Assembly (NCBI GenBank): GCA_050951845.1
Contig: JBMNJV010000005.1
Span: 1-64,000, forward strand
Reading direction: 5' to 3'
Length of the DNA stretch: 64,000 nt
From: UBA5436 sp050951845
GTDB lineage: Bacteria > Bacillota > Clostridia > Saccharofermentanales > DTU023
The notes under the pieces were generated by a model. It worked only from the letters and a program-made list of their open reading frames with translations. It searched no databases and was not told the DNA's origin. The first letter of the stretch is position 1. Every line of letters starts with the position of its first letter. The position numbers were made by a program, and so were the translations under genes. Shown piece by piece: positions 33,356 to 41,398 of the stretch.

Positions 33356-34153
33356 TTATTTAATTGAAGCGATTGTAAAATCGTTTAATCCGTCTTCTCC
33401 GAATAAGACTTCCTGATAATATACTTTATGCAAAAACAGACCTTGAGCGGGCATTGTTTTACCCATAAGCGTCCGGTCCCTGCTTGCCAGATATTGCGGA
33501 ATATCTGTGCAATCTATTTTACCATTTCCGATATAAAATAGGGTACCCGCCAATATTCTGATCATATGGTATAAAAATCCCGTACCTACAACATCTAAGC
33601 GAATAATATTCTCGGCATATTCTGAAATTTGCAGATGAATAATTTCTCTGACGGTTGACTTGACCGGAGTTCCCTGATCAGCAAGTGCAGCAAAGTCTTT
33701 TTCACCGATAAATAAAACGCAGGCATTCTGCATTTTTTTCAAATCCAAATCCCCTGTGATATGAGCGGTGAAATTACGTAATATTGAAGGTCTTGCCGTA
33801 CTATGATAAAAATAATAAGAATAGTATTTACCTCGAGCATCAAAACGTGCATTGAAGTCCTGAACCACTTCTTTTGCCGCGATTACGCTGACCCCCTCAG
33901 GCAATACTGTGTTTAAAGCCAGATGAATTCTCTCGGCAGGAATTTTGGCTGAAGTTTTAAAATTAGCTACTAAACCGGTTGCATGAACTCCTGCATCGGT
34001 ACGACTGGAACCGACAATATTAATTTTTTCGCCGGTTAATTCAGACCAGCTCTCCTGAATTGCTTGCTGAACGGTATAAGCATTTTTTTGATATTGCCAA
34101 CCGTGAAAGCACGAACCGTCATATGATATTTTCAGAGCAATATTTCTGTTCAT
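33356..34153 (-). CDS. truA: tRNA pseudouridine(38-40) synthase
   Basis: 265 aa from the ATG at 34153 (MNRNIALKISYDGSCFHGWQYQ, the usual N-terminus). A TTG three codons earlier is possible. The catalytic Asp lies in GSSRTDAGVHATG (about residue 52), and GTGFLYHMIRILAGTLFYIG is the second conserved block. It modifies U38-40 in tRNA anticodon arms. In Bacillota truA commonly follows the ECF transporter genes behind rplQ, as here with a ROK kinase inserted between. No clear ribosome-binding site is seen, so coupling to the upstream gene is likely. Confidence 0.95.
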   Translation of the reverse strand: MNRNIALKISYDGSCFHGWQYQKNAYTVQQAIQESWSELTGEKINIVGSSRTDAGVHATGLVANFKTSAKIPAERIHLALNTVLPEGVSVIAAKEVVQDFNARFDARGKYYSYYFYHSTARPSILRNFTAHITGDLDLKKMQNACVLFIGEKDFAALADQGTPVKSTVREIIHLQISEYAENIIRLDVVGTGFLYHMIRILAGTLFYIGNGKIDCTDIPQYLASRDRTLMGKTMPAQGLFLHKVYYQEVLFGEDGLNDFTIASIK

Positions 34154-34163
34154 CGAAATCAAG

Positions 34164-35138
34164 TTATAACATTAAACCGTCTGCCAGACAATCGGAAGCA
34201 AATGCAGCGGCTCCGATCATACCGGCATCATTACCCAAAGTTGCCGTTTTGAAATCAGGCATCGGTACACCGAAGAGCATAGCCTCATCCAAAGCACCTT
34301 GTTTGAACGAATTAATCAGACGTTCACCTTCATAACTGATTCCGCCACCCATAATGATAAGTTCCGGCATAAAAGCATTAATCAGGTTAGCCATTCCGAC
34401 TTGAAGATAATAAGCATAGCGGGCAAAAACCAGATCTGCCACCGGACAATTGCGATCAACGGCTATAAAAACTGTTTTACCGTTCACTTTACCTTGTTCG
34501 TTGGCAACCTCAGCCAAAACCGAGTCCGGATTAGCCGCAATTGCCGCTTTGGTTTGTCTGATTAAACCTGTTGCCGAAACATATGCTTCCCAACAGCCGT
34601 TACGGCCGCAAGTACAATATTCACCGTCAATTTCGATCACAATATGTCCGAATTCAACTCCCGCCTCATTAAAACCGCTGTATATGCGATTGTTGATAAT
34701 CACGCCCGCACCGACCCCGGTACCTAAAGTAATCATTACGGCATTCGCGGTACCTTGACCGACACCGATTCTGCTTTCAGCCAAAGCAGCTACATTGGCA
34801 TCATTACCTAAAAAAATCTGCCCGGGATAATATTCCCGCATTTTTTCGCGTAAAGGATAATCTCGAAAAGGCAGATTACCGGCAAAAGTATACATTCCGC
34901 TTTTGTTCAAAATTGTACCGGGAGCTCCGAGTCCGATCGCCAAAACATCGTTCAAAGTCAAATTATCTCTCGCCAATAAATCTTTACAAGTTAACATCAT
35001 GCGTTGCGTAATCTGCTCCGGAGTTTCCGAACTTGCCCGCGTATCTATTGAAGTTTTTGCCAATAATTCAAATTGTTCCGAAACTAAGCCGATTTTAATG
35101 GTCGTGCCGCCTACATCGATACCTAAAAATACTGCCAT
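34164..35138 (-). CDS. ROK family glucokinase
   Basis: 324 aa from the ATG at 35138, which follows AGGAGA. The phosphate-binding loop is LGIDVGGTTIKIGLV and the catalytic region is LGNDANVAAL. The sugar/zinc motif is FGHIVIEIDGEYCTCGRNGCWEAYVS, the CxCGxxGCxE signature of ROK kinases. The lack of a helix-turn-helix domain makes it an enzyme rather than a NagC/XylR repressor. It phosphorylates glucose with ATP; the glucose assignment is by family. It ends 10 nt before truA. Confidence 0.92.
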   Translation of the reverse strand: MAVFLGIDVGGTTIKIGLVSEQFELLAKTSIDTRASSETPEQITQRMMLTCKDLLARDNLTLNDVLAIGLGAPGTILNKSGMYTFAGNLPFRDYPLREKMREYYPGQIFLGNDANVAALAESRIGVGQGTANAVMITLGTGVGAGVIINNRIYSGFNEAGVEFGHIVIEIDGEYCTCGRNGCWEAYVSATGLIRQTKAAIAANPDSVLAEVANEQGKVNGKTVFIAVDRNCPVADLVFARYAYYLQVGMANLINAFMPELIIMGGGISYEGERLINSFKQGALDEAMLFGVPMPDFKTATLGNDAGMIGAAAFASDCLADGLML

Positions 35139-35200
35139 AAGCTTCTCCTGCAATCACTTAACTGTGGTTTCTGTTTTAAGTTTTATTAATTGAACAATCA

Positions 35201-36016
35201 TTATATCAGATTTGGCATTTGATAATGAGCAAATAAAATAATTGTACAACATAATATAAAAATTACACTAAAAAATAAATCAAGTGAAGTATAGTGTAAT
35301 TCATTCAATTTGGTTCTGCCCGCGCCACCATGATAACAACGTGCTTCCATCGCATTTGCCAGGTCATCGGCTCGTCTGAAACAACTTATAAACAACGGTA
35401 CAATAATTGAAATATAGCCTTTGATTTTCTTGAAGAAACCTCCGATATCGTAATTGGCACCACGTGAACTTTGAGCCTTGATTATTTTTTCGGTTTCTTC
35501 AAGCAAGGTCGGAACAAATCTCAAGGCAATCGACATCATCATCGCAATTTCATGTGCCGGAAACCGAATCGCACTTAAGGGTTTCAGTAATTTCTCCAGA
35601 GCATGAGATAATTGTAACGGTGTTGTAGTCAATGTCAAAAATAAAGTTGTATCAATGACTAACAAAATCAAACGAATCGACATCAGAACTGCATTTTGCA
35701 AACCATCCTGCGTAATTTCCAGAATTCCCAAATCGAGAAGAGTCAAACCTTTACCGGAAAATATATTAATTACAAACGCGAAAATCAAAATGAACCTGAT
35801 CGAACGCAAACTGCTTATTATTTCCTTTAAGGGAATTTTTGAGATAATGATCAAGCATAGTGAACCGCTTAGTAATAATAAGATCGGAAACGGTGTCTTG
35901 GGAATAAGTAAAGTCACCATCAATAAAATTAATAAAATGAATTTTGTTCTGGGATCTAATCTGTGCAATATTGATTTACCCGGATAATATTTTCCTAACA
36001 TCAGGCGATCATACAT
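35201..36016 (-). CDS. ecfT: Energy-coupling factor transporter transmembrane protein EcfT
   Basis: 271 aa with about five to six helices. Two cytoplasmic coupling motifs, ESAR-like in form (KAQSSRGANY and ANAMEARCYHGG), contact the ATPases. LHRLDPRTKFI at the N-terminus is typical of CbiQ/EcfT. It couples ATP hydrolysis to substrate-binding S proteins that import vitamins and metals; no S component is encoded here, so this is a shared group II module. The start overlaps the fused ATPase gene by 8 nt and has GAGGAGG upstream. Confidence 0.94.
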   Translation of the reverse strand: MYDRLMLGKYYPGKSILHRLDPRTKFILLILLMVTLLIPKTPFPILLLLSGSLCLIIISKIPLKEIISSLRSIRFILIFAFVINIFSGKGLTLLDLGILEITQDGLQNAVLMSIRLILLVIDTTLFLTLTTTPLQLSHALEKLLKPLSAIRFPAHEIAMMMSIALRFVPTLLEETEKIIKAQSSRGANYDIGGFFKKIKGYISIIVPLFISCFRRADDLANAMEARCYHGGAGRTKLNELHYTSLDLFFSVIFILCCTIILFAHYQMPNLI

Positions 36017-37847
36017 CGGATTGCCTCCTCTTGTTAAGACATTTCAGTAAATTATAAGTAACATCTTCTGCCGTAAATCCGTCAATTTCTTTTGTAAATT
36101 TTTCACTGATTAAACGGGCAAATTTATAAGCAGGCGGAACTTCAAGACCGGCAGCAGCCAATAAGGCCTGATCGGAAAATATTTTTTCAACTGTATCATA
36201 AGCTGCCACGTTGCCTTGATTCAAGACCAAAACGCGATCGGCTCGGGCTGCAAGTTTCATGTCATGGGTTACCAAAATTACTGTTTTATCCAATTCCCGC
36301 AAATGCATAATGTAGTTGAAGATCTCTTGCTGGCCGATCGGATCCAAACCTGCTGCCGGCTCATCTAAAACATAGATTTCACAATCCGTTGCCAAAACTC
36401 CGGCAATCGCAACTCTGCGCTGTTGCCCGCCTGAGAGTTCAAACGGCGAGCGCTGCAAAATTTCCTGCGGCAAACCGACTATGTCAATTGCCTGCTGAAC
36501 ATTCTTCCTGATTAAGGATTCGGAAAAACCGAATTGTTTCGGACCGAAAGCGATATCTTCATAGACCGTATTCTCAAATAACTGATGTTCCGGATACTGA
36601 AATAAAAGTCCGAGAAACTTGCGGATTTCACGAATATCTTTTTTATTACGCGTATTCAGATTCATTATTTCAACTTGACCGGTCTGAGGTGCAATTAAAC
36701 CGTTCAGATGACTGATCAAAGTAGACTTACCTGAACCGGAATGACCGATTATTGCAATCATCTCACCTTGTTCAACCTGAAAGCTGACCCCTTGCAAAGC
36801 ATCTATCGCAAATTCCGTACCTTTTTGATAGGTATAACTCAAATTTTCAACTGAAATAATTGTCTGATTTGAAGAATCGTACTTTGTTACAGGAGCGTCA
36901 AGCATTTGCGGACTTGTAATTTTATTAAGTTCAAACATTGCATCTGCCGTTTCCTCCGGTGTAAAAATATCTTTCGGATATTTTTCACGCAATATTTCAA
37001 GTGCCTCGTGTGAAAAACTTTTCTGGAACAGATGATTTATATAAAGATGCTGGGGTAAGTCTAACCCGGCCGACAATACTTTGTCCGGTCTGGTAAATAC
37101 TTCACGCGGAGTACCGGAAAAGAAAATTTCTCCTTGCTGCATAATATAAATATAATCGGCTAAAATTGCGTTCTCGATGTCATGTGTTATTTCAATAATT
37201 GTCAGAGAATATTCCTGTTGCAAGTCTTTGATTAGTTTAAGAAAGTCTTTTGCGGATTTCGGATCAAGCATTGAGGTAGCTTCATCTAGAATTATACAAG
37301 CCGGTTGCATTGCCAGGATACCGGCAATTGCCAATTTCTGTTTTTGTCCGCCGGAAAGCTGACCCGGAGCTTTCACAGCATATTGTTCGAGACCCACGCG
37401 CAGCAATGACCGGTCTACCCGATGCCGGATTTCCGCAGACGGTACACCGAGATTTTCCGGACCGAAAGCAACATCTTCTTCTACCGTCGTACCTACGATT
37501 TGATTATCCGGATTTTGAAAAACCATACCGCAAGCTTGTCTGATCGACCACAATGCCGATTCATCCGAAGTATTATGACCGAACACGATTACTTTACCCT
37601 GATCGGGTATTTCAAGTGCATTAATCAGTTTAGCCAATGTGGATTTTCCCGAGCCGTTGCGACCCAGAATTGCAACATGCTGACCTTGATTTGTCTTGAT
37701 TGAAACATTTTTCAACGCAACAATAGAGGAAGAATTTTCACCGGATGGCGGATAAGCAAAACTCACTCCGTCAATCAGGATCAATGATTCTTCCGATCCT
37801 TGATGTGAAGACGATTCAGAATAACTAAAGCTTTGCGCTTGTCTCAA
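36009..37847 (-). CDS. Fused energy-coupling factor ATPases EcfA1-EcfA2
   Basis: 612 aa, two complete ABC ATPase domains in one chain. Domain 1 (about 20-275): Walker A GRNGSGKST, GMVFQNPDNQIVG, signature LSGGQKQ, Walker B IILDEATSMLDP. Domain 2 (about 330-590): Walker A GHSGSGKST, LLFQYPEHQLFE, signature LSGGQQRR, Walker B YVLDEPAAGLDP. These fit EcfA1 then EcfA2, normally separate genes. I choose the TTG at 37847, which is 6 nt after AAAGGAG. The ATG at 37877 lies inside the preceding terminator hairpin and is unlikely. The product should assemble with EcfT from the overlapping gene. Confidence 0.9.
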   Translation of the reverse strand: MRQAQSFSYSESSSHQGSEESLILIDGVSFAYPPSGENSSSIVALKNVSIKTNQGQHVAILGRNGSGKSTLAKLINALEIPDQGKVIVFGHNTSDESALWSIRQACGMVFQNPDNQIVGTTVEEDVAFGPENLGVPSAEIRHRVDRSLLRVGLEQYAVKAPGQLSGGQKQKLAIAGILAMQPACIILDEATSMLDPKSAKDFLKLIKDLQQEYSLTIIEITHDIENAILADYIYIMQQGEIFFSGTPREVFTRPDKVLSAGLDLPQHLYINHLFQKSFSHEALEILREKYPKDIFTPEETADAMFELNKITSPQMLDAPVTKYDSSNQTIISVENLSYTYQKGTEFAIDALQGVSFQVEQGEMIAIIGHSGSGKSTLISHLNGLIAPQTGQVEIMNLNTRNKKDIREIRKFLGLLFQYPEHQLFENTVYEDIAFGPKQFGFSESLIRKNVQQAIDIVGLPQEILQRSPFELSGGQQRRVAIAGVLATDCEIYVLDEPAAGLDPIGQQEIFNYIMHLRELDKTVILVTHDMKLAARADRVLVLNQGNVAAYDTVEKIFSDQALLAAAGLEVPPAYKFARLISEKFTKEIDGFTAEDVTYNLLKCLNKRRQSDV

Positions 37848-37860
37848 TATCTGCTCCTTT

Positions 37861-37888
37861 AAGAAAGGCATCCGCATAGGGATGCCTT
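37861..37888 (-). terminator. Terminator downstream of rplQ
   Basis: Stem AAGGCATCC/GGATGCCTT (80-88 and 65-73 of 378xx), 6-nt loop, followed by TTTCTT on the minus strand. It ends the alpha operon, 14 nt before the TTG start of the ECF ATPase gene, so it could also act as an attenuator for the ECF genes. Confidence 0.8.
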
Positions 37889-37934
37889 AGTATCATAATT
37901 ACTTTTATTCAGAACATTGTTAATCTTTATCGCA

Positions 37935-38459
37935 TTATAACAATTCTAAAATAACCATTTCCGCTGCATCGCCCCGGCGAGGACCAATCTTGATAATTCT
38001 GCTGTAACCGCCTTTGCGATCAATGTAGCGCGGTGCTACTTCATTAAATAAATAATTTACCGTATTAACCCGTTTGCCCTCGGCAGTATGAAATTCATTC
38101 ATCTCTGAAATTAATTTGCGTCTGGCTTGTAAACGTGAAGGATGGTCCACCTGAACCATTTTAACATCCATTTCACGCTCAACAACGTCATACACATTAT
38201 CATTTTTCGAAGTTGCCTTTTTTAACAACTTACGGCCTTTACTATCCAATTTTGCTTTTGATACTTCTTTTTCCACCGTATCGAAATTGTCTTTTTCTTT
38301 GATCGCCAAGGTGATCATTTTTTCTGCTTTGCGTTGTACTTCGGCAGCTCTCGTCGCAGTAGTTTTGATTTTACCGTTTACTATTAAAGCGGTTACCAAC
38401 CCCTTTAACATGGAGCGGCGAACAGCCGATGTACGACCGAGTTTTCTATTTTTAGCCAT
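37935..38459 (-). CDS. rplQ: Ribosomal protein bL17
   Basis: 174 aa, against 110-130 for most bacteria. The N-terminus NRKLGRTSAVRRSMLKGLVTALI and C-terminus YLFNEVAPRYIDRKGGYSRIIKIGPRRGDAAEMVILELL are conserved. The extra length is a charged lysine-rich insertion between about residues 55 and 105, after AEKMITLAIKEKD. It binds 23S rRNA in the large subunit. It is the last gene of the alpha operon, 12 nt after rpoA, with a terminator downstream. GGAGG precedes the ATG. Confidence 0.96.
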   Translation of the reverse strand: MAKNRKLGRTSAVRRSMLKGLVTALIVNGKIKTTATRAAEVQRKAEKMITLAIKEKDNFDTVEKEVSKAKLDSKGRKLLKKATSKNDNVYDVVEREMDVKMVQVDHPSRLQARRKLISEMNEFHTAEGKRVNTVNYLFNEVAPRYIDRKGGYSRIIKIGPRRGDAAEMVILELL

Positions 38460-38471
38460 TATATTCCTCCA

Positions 38472-39425
38472 TTAAACATCTTCATCAGCAAGTGATAAAT
38501 CCATTTCCTCTAATTTGATCACGATCTCTTCCAGTGATTTTTTGCCCAGATTGCGAATTTTCATCATATCCGATTCAGTTTTGGCAACTAGTTCACCGAC
38601 TGTATTCACACCTGCACGTTTGAGACAATTATATGTTCTGACAGAAAAATCCAGGTCTTCAATCATAATTTCATATACCAGGTTCTGTTCTTCAATAATT
38701 TCTTCCTCTTCTTCAACAACTTCTTCCAGTTCGGTTTCCAAGTCACAGAAAAGAGACAAATGCCTAATCAAGTGTTGAGCACCTTCATGTAAAGCATCTT
38801 CGGTATCAATTGTTGCATCGGTCCAGATTTCAAGAGTTAATTTATCGTAGTCGGTAATTTGACCGATCCGCGTATCGTCAACACGATAATTGACTTTGCG
38901 GACAGGATTAAAAATGGAATCAACCGGAATTACACCGATCGGCTGATTGGGCATTTTATTACGTTCTGCATTGCGATAGCCGACTCCCTGATCAATCGTC
39001 AATTCCATCAGCAGGCGTCCGTCACCGTTTAAGGTTGCAATAACCAAATCGGGATTCAAAATTTCAACTTCATCATCACGAACGATATCATCGGCGGTAA
39101 TTTCACCGACAAAACCTTCTTCTGTACTGATATAGACTGTTTTCGGACCTTCTGTGTGTAATTTTGTTCTCAATTCTTTTATATTCAAAATGATTTCTGT
39201 CATGTCTTCAATTACACCGGGAATCGTCGAAAATTCATGATATACATTTTCGACACGAATAGCCGTAACCGCATATCCCGGTAAAGATGAAAGAAGCACT
39301 CTGCGCAAAGCATTACCGATTGTTGTACCATAACCGCGTTCCAGAGGCTCGACAGTATATTTTCCATATGAATTATTTTCATTCTTTTCAACACATTCAA
39401 TAATTGGTTGTCCTATTTCTAACAT
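38472..39425 (-). CDS. rpoA: RNA polymerase alpha subunit
   Basis: 317 aa from the ATG at 39425 (MLEIGQPIIECVEKNEN), 5 nt after AAGGAGG. The N-terminal dimerisation domain holds LERGYGTTIGNALRRVLLSSLPG. The linker has an acidic run (ELEEVVEEEEEIIEEQN, about 233-249). The C-terminal domain ends EDLDFSVRTYNCLKRAGVNTVGELVAKTE with the DNA- and activator-binding helices. Standard position between rpsD and rplQ. Confidence 0.98.
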   Translation of the reverse strand: MLEIGQPIIECVEKNENNSYGKYTVEPLERGYGTTIGNALRRVLLSSLPGYAVTAIRVENVYHEFSTIPGVIEDMTEIILNIKELRTKLHTEGPKTVYISTEEGFVGEITADDIVRDDEVEILNPDLVIATLNGDGRLLMELTIDQGVGYRNAERNKMPNQPIGVIPVDSIFNPVRKVNYRVDDTRIGQITDYDKLTLEIWTDATIDTEDALHEGAQHLIRHLSLFCDLETELEEVVEEEEEIIEEQNLVYEIMIEDLDFSVRTYNCLKRAGVNTVGELVAKTESDMMKIRNLGKKSLEEIVIKLEEMDLSLADEDV

Positions 39426-39477
39426 TAAGGCCTCCTTAAAGCACATAAAATCTCAATTGTTATTCAAGAAAATCTGA

Positions 39478-40059
39478 TTATCTGGAGTACAACTCAACAA
39501 TTAAGGTTTCTTCTACGTCGAAATCAATATCTTCACGTTTAGGAAGTCCGACAACTTTTGCTTCCAAGGTATCCCAATTCATGGATAACCACTCCGGAAC
39601 GACTGCTTCTGCCAACTCTTTGAAAGGTTCCAGTTTCTTCGAACTGGATTTCATCGTAATCACATCACCTACACGTAAAGTAGCTGAAGGAACATTAAGC
39701 CTTCTGCCGTTAACCAGGAAATGTGAATGAGAGACATATTGTCTGGCCTGGGCTCTGGTATCAGCCAAGCGCAAACGATAAATGACATTATCCATTCGCA
39801 ATTCCAATAATTGCAATAAGTTTTCACCGGTAACACCGGACATGCGGGATGCTCTCGCAAATGTGTTTCTGAATTGTTTTTCCAAAACACCGTATATAAA
39901 TTTCACTTTTTGTTTTTCACGTAATTGACGCCCGTATTCACTGTCTTTACGACGTGATCTTTGAGGATTGCGTTTTGATTTTTTATTAATCCCCATTACT
40001 TGAGGCTCAATGCCTAAAGTGCGACAACGTTTCAAAATTGGTGACATATCTCTAGCCAT
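39478..40059 (-). CDS. rpsD: Ribosomal protein uS4
   Basis: 193 aa from the ATG at 40059 (MARDMSPILKRCRTLG), 6 nt after AAGGAGG; the frame open further upstream overlaps rpsK and is not used. The S4 RNA-binding domain includes LELRMDNVIYRLRLADTRAQARQYVSHSHFLVNGRR. It is a primary binder of 16S rRNA and in many bacteria represses its own operon. The N-terminus keeps a single Cys, so it is not the four-cysteine zinc form. Confidence 0.97.
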   Translation of the reverse strand: MARDMSPILKRCRTLGIEPQVMGINKKSKRNPQRSRRKDSEYGRQLREKQKVKFIYGVLEKQFRNTFARASRMSGVTGENLLQLLELRMDNVIYRLRLADTRAQARQYVSHSHFLVNGRRLNVPSATLRVGDVITMKSSSKKLEPFKELAEAVVPEWLSMNWDTLEAKVVGLPKREDIDFDVEETLIVELYSR

Positions 40060-40070
40060 CTCGATCCTCC

Positions 40071-40466
40071 TTAAATTCTTCTTCTTTTCGGCGGTCTGCA
40101 ACCATTATGCGGAATAGGTGTCACATCTTTGATTAAGACTACTTCCAAACCGGCAGTATCAAGCGCTCTGATTGCAGATTCGCGACCGGAACCCGGTCCT
40201 TTTACATATACTTCTACAGTTTGCATGCCTTGGTCAACAGCAGCTTTTGCCGCAGTTTCGGAGGCTAATTGTGCTGCGAACGGTGTTCCCTTACGTGAAC
40301 CGCGCATACCTTGTGCTCCGGCACTTGACCAGGAAATAACATTACCTTGCAGATCAGTAATTGTAACGATTGTATTATTAAAGGAAGAATGGATATGTGC
40401 TTGTCCTTTAGCGACATTCTTACGAACGCGACGTCTTACGCGTGCTTTTCTTTTAGTTTTTGCCAT
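40071..40466 (-). CDS. rpsK: Ribosomal protein uS11
   Basis: 131 aa. Conserved core GQAHIHSSFNNTIVTITDLQGNVISWSSAGAQGMRGSRKGTPFAAQ and C-terminus DVTPIPHNGCRPPKRRRI. It sits on the platform of the small subunit near the mRNA exit. GGGAGG precedes the ATG. Between rpsM and rpsD as usual. Confidence 0.98.
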   Translation of the reverse strand: MAKTKRKARVRRRVRKNVAKGQAHIHSSFNNTIVTITDLQGNVISWSSAGAQGMRGSRKGTPFAAQLASETAAKAAVDQGMQTVEVYVKGPGSGRESAIRALDTAGLEVVLIKDVTPIPHNGCRPPKRRRI

Positions 40467-40480
40467 GTTATACCTCCCTC

Positions 40481-40849
40481 TTAACGTCTGCCTGACGACG
40501 ATCTTCTCTTAGATCCCTTACGGGTTCTTGCGTTGGTTTTTGTCCGTTGACCACGAACGGGAAGTCCGGCACGGTGACGTCTGCCGCGATAACATCCGAT
40601 ATCAGTCAAACGTTTGATATTCATTGCTATTTCACGACGCAAGTCACCTTCAATTGTATAGTCCTCTTCCAGGACATCACGGATTTGAGTAATTTCTGTT
40701 TCTGTTAAATCTTTCACGCGTGTATCCGGATTTATACCGCATTTATCAAGTACTTCTGTAGCGGTTGTTCTGCCTACACCATATATGTAGGTAAGTCCGA
40801 TTTCCACACGTTTCTCATTCGGGATATCTACCCCTGCAATACGTGCCAT
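40481..40849 (-). CDS. rpsM: Ribosomal protein uS13
   Basis: 122 aa from the ATG at 40849 (MARIAGVDIPNEKRVEIGLTYIYG), 7 nt after GGAGG. The C-terminal basic tail, RHRAGLPVRGQRTKTNARTRKGSKRR, contacts P-site tRNA and uS19. Length is normal. The spacer to rpmJ is 147 nt, long for this operon, and has an inverted repeat ATAATCAA/TTGATTAT near rpmJ. Confidence 0.98.
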   Translation of the reverse strand: MARIAGVDIPNEKRVEIGLTYIYGVGRTTATEVLDKCGINPDTRVKDLTETEITQIRDVLEEDYTIEGDLRREIAMNIKRLTDIGCYRGRRHRAGLPVRGQRTKTNARTRKGSKRRSSSGRR

Positions 40850-40996
40850 CAATGCACCTCCATCAATTTTAGTGTTTTAAATTGTCAATATAAATTTGAA
40901 AAACACGTTTGAAGGAAACAACAATCCTCGGTTATAAGATTGATGCAGCCGCATCCTTTTGGCGTGTCCTCAACAATAATCAAGTGCTAAATTTGA

Positions 40997-41110
40997 TTAT
41001 CCCTGTCTTTGTTTGTGTCTAGGATCAGAGCAAATGACCATTACTCTGCCTCTACGTTTAATAATTCTGCATTTTTCGCAGATCGGTTTTACCGATGGTC
41101 TAACTTTCAT
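40997..41110 (-). CDS. rpmJ: Ribosomal protein bL36
   Basis: 37 aa: MKVRPSVKPICEKCRIIKRR at the N-terminus, then GRVMVICSDPRHKQRQG. The zinc-binding C-x2-C-x12-C-x4-H arrangement is intact. It is the first gene after the IS-containing spacer and is preceded by a GGGAG ribosome-binding site. Its own promoter lies 55 nt upstream (separate entry). Confidence 0.97.
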   Translation of the reverse strand: MKVRPSVKPICEKCRIIKRRGRVMVICSDPRHKQRQG

Positions 41111-41132
41111 TTTTTCACTCCCTTTTAGCAAC

Positions 41133-41153
41133 AAAAAATTGCCCTTTTAAGGC
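41133..41153 (-). promoter_or_regulatory. Hairpin with T-run in the rpmJ leader
   Basis: Minus-strand GCCTT/GGGC hairpin (41141-41153) followed by a T6 tract (41133-41138), 23 nt before rpmJ and just after the predicted transcription start. It could be a weak attenuator. Confidence 0.4.
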
Positions 41154-41164
41154 GACGCCAAAAT

Positions 41165-41192
41165 ATTTTACCAAACCTACAAAAAAAATCAA
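41165..41192 (-). promoter_or_regulatory. Promoter restarting the alpha operon at rpmJ
   Basis: TTGATT (41187-41192), 16-bp spacer, TAAAAT (41165-41170), with TGG just before the -10 (extended -10). It lies between the IS/repeat block and rpmJ, so rpmJ-rpsM-rpsK-rpsD-rpoA-rplQ can be transcribed independently of genes upstream of the IS element. Confidence 0.7.
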
Positions 41193-41242
41193 GCGAAATA
41201 TAAAAATATTTTTTCTATATTTTTACTAAATATTTGAAATTT

Positions 41243-41364
41243 GCGGATTTTTGATTCGCAGCGCCGGCTTTTTTGTCACAGTTGTGCCAATTTTTACGCT
41301 CCTGCGGGTTTTTCATTCGCAGCGCCGGCTTTTTTGTCACAGTTGTGCCAATTTTTACGCTCCT
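41243..41364. repeat. Two 61-bp hairpin repeat units, left of the IS element
   Basis: Near-identical units begin at 41243 and 41304 (GCGG, then TTCGCAGCGCCGGCTTTTTT, then GTCACAGTTGTGCCAA, then TTTTTACGCTCC). They belong to the same family as the units at 42666-42865. The minus strand of each folds into CTGCG/CGCAG with an 11-nt loop. Confidence 0.85.
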
Positions 41365-41398
41365 TGAGGTGTCCCCCAAAAAGTGGAGTTTTATTTTG

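Noticed and set aside
37848..37877. ATG start at 37877 for the fused ECF ATPase
   Set aside because: It lies within the terminator hairpin and lacks a ribosome-binding site; the TTG at 37847 is 6 nt after AAAGGAG.
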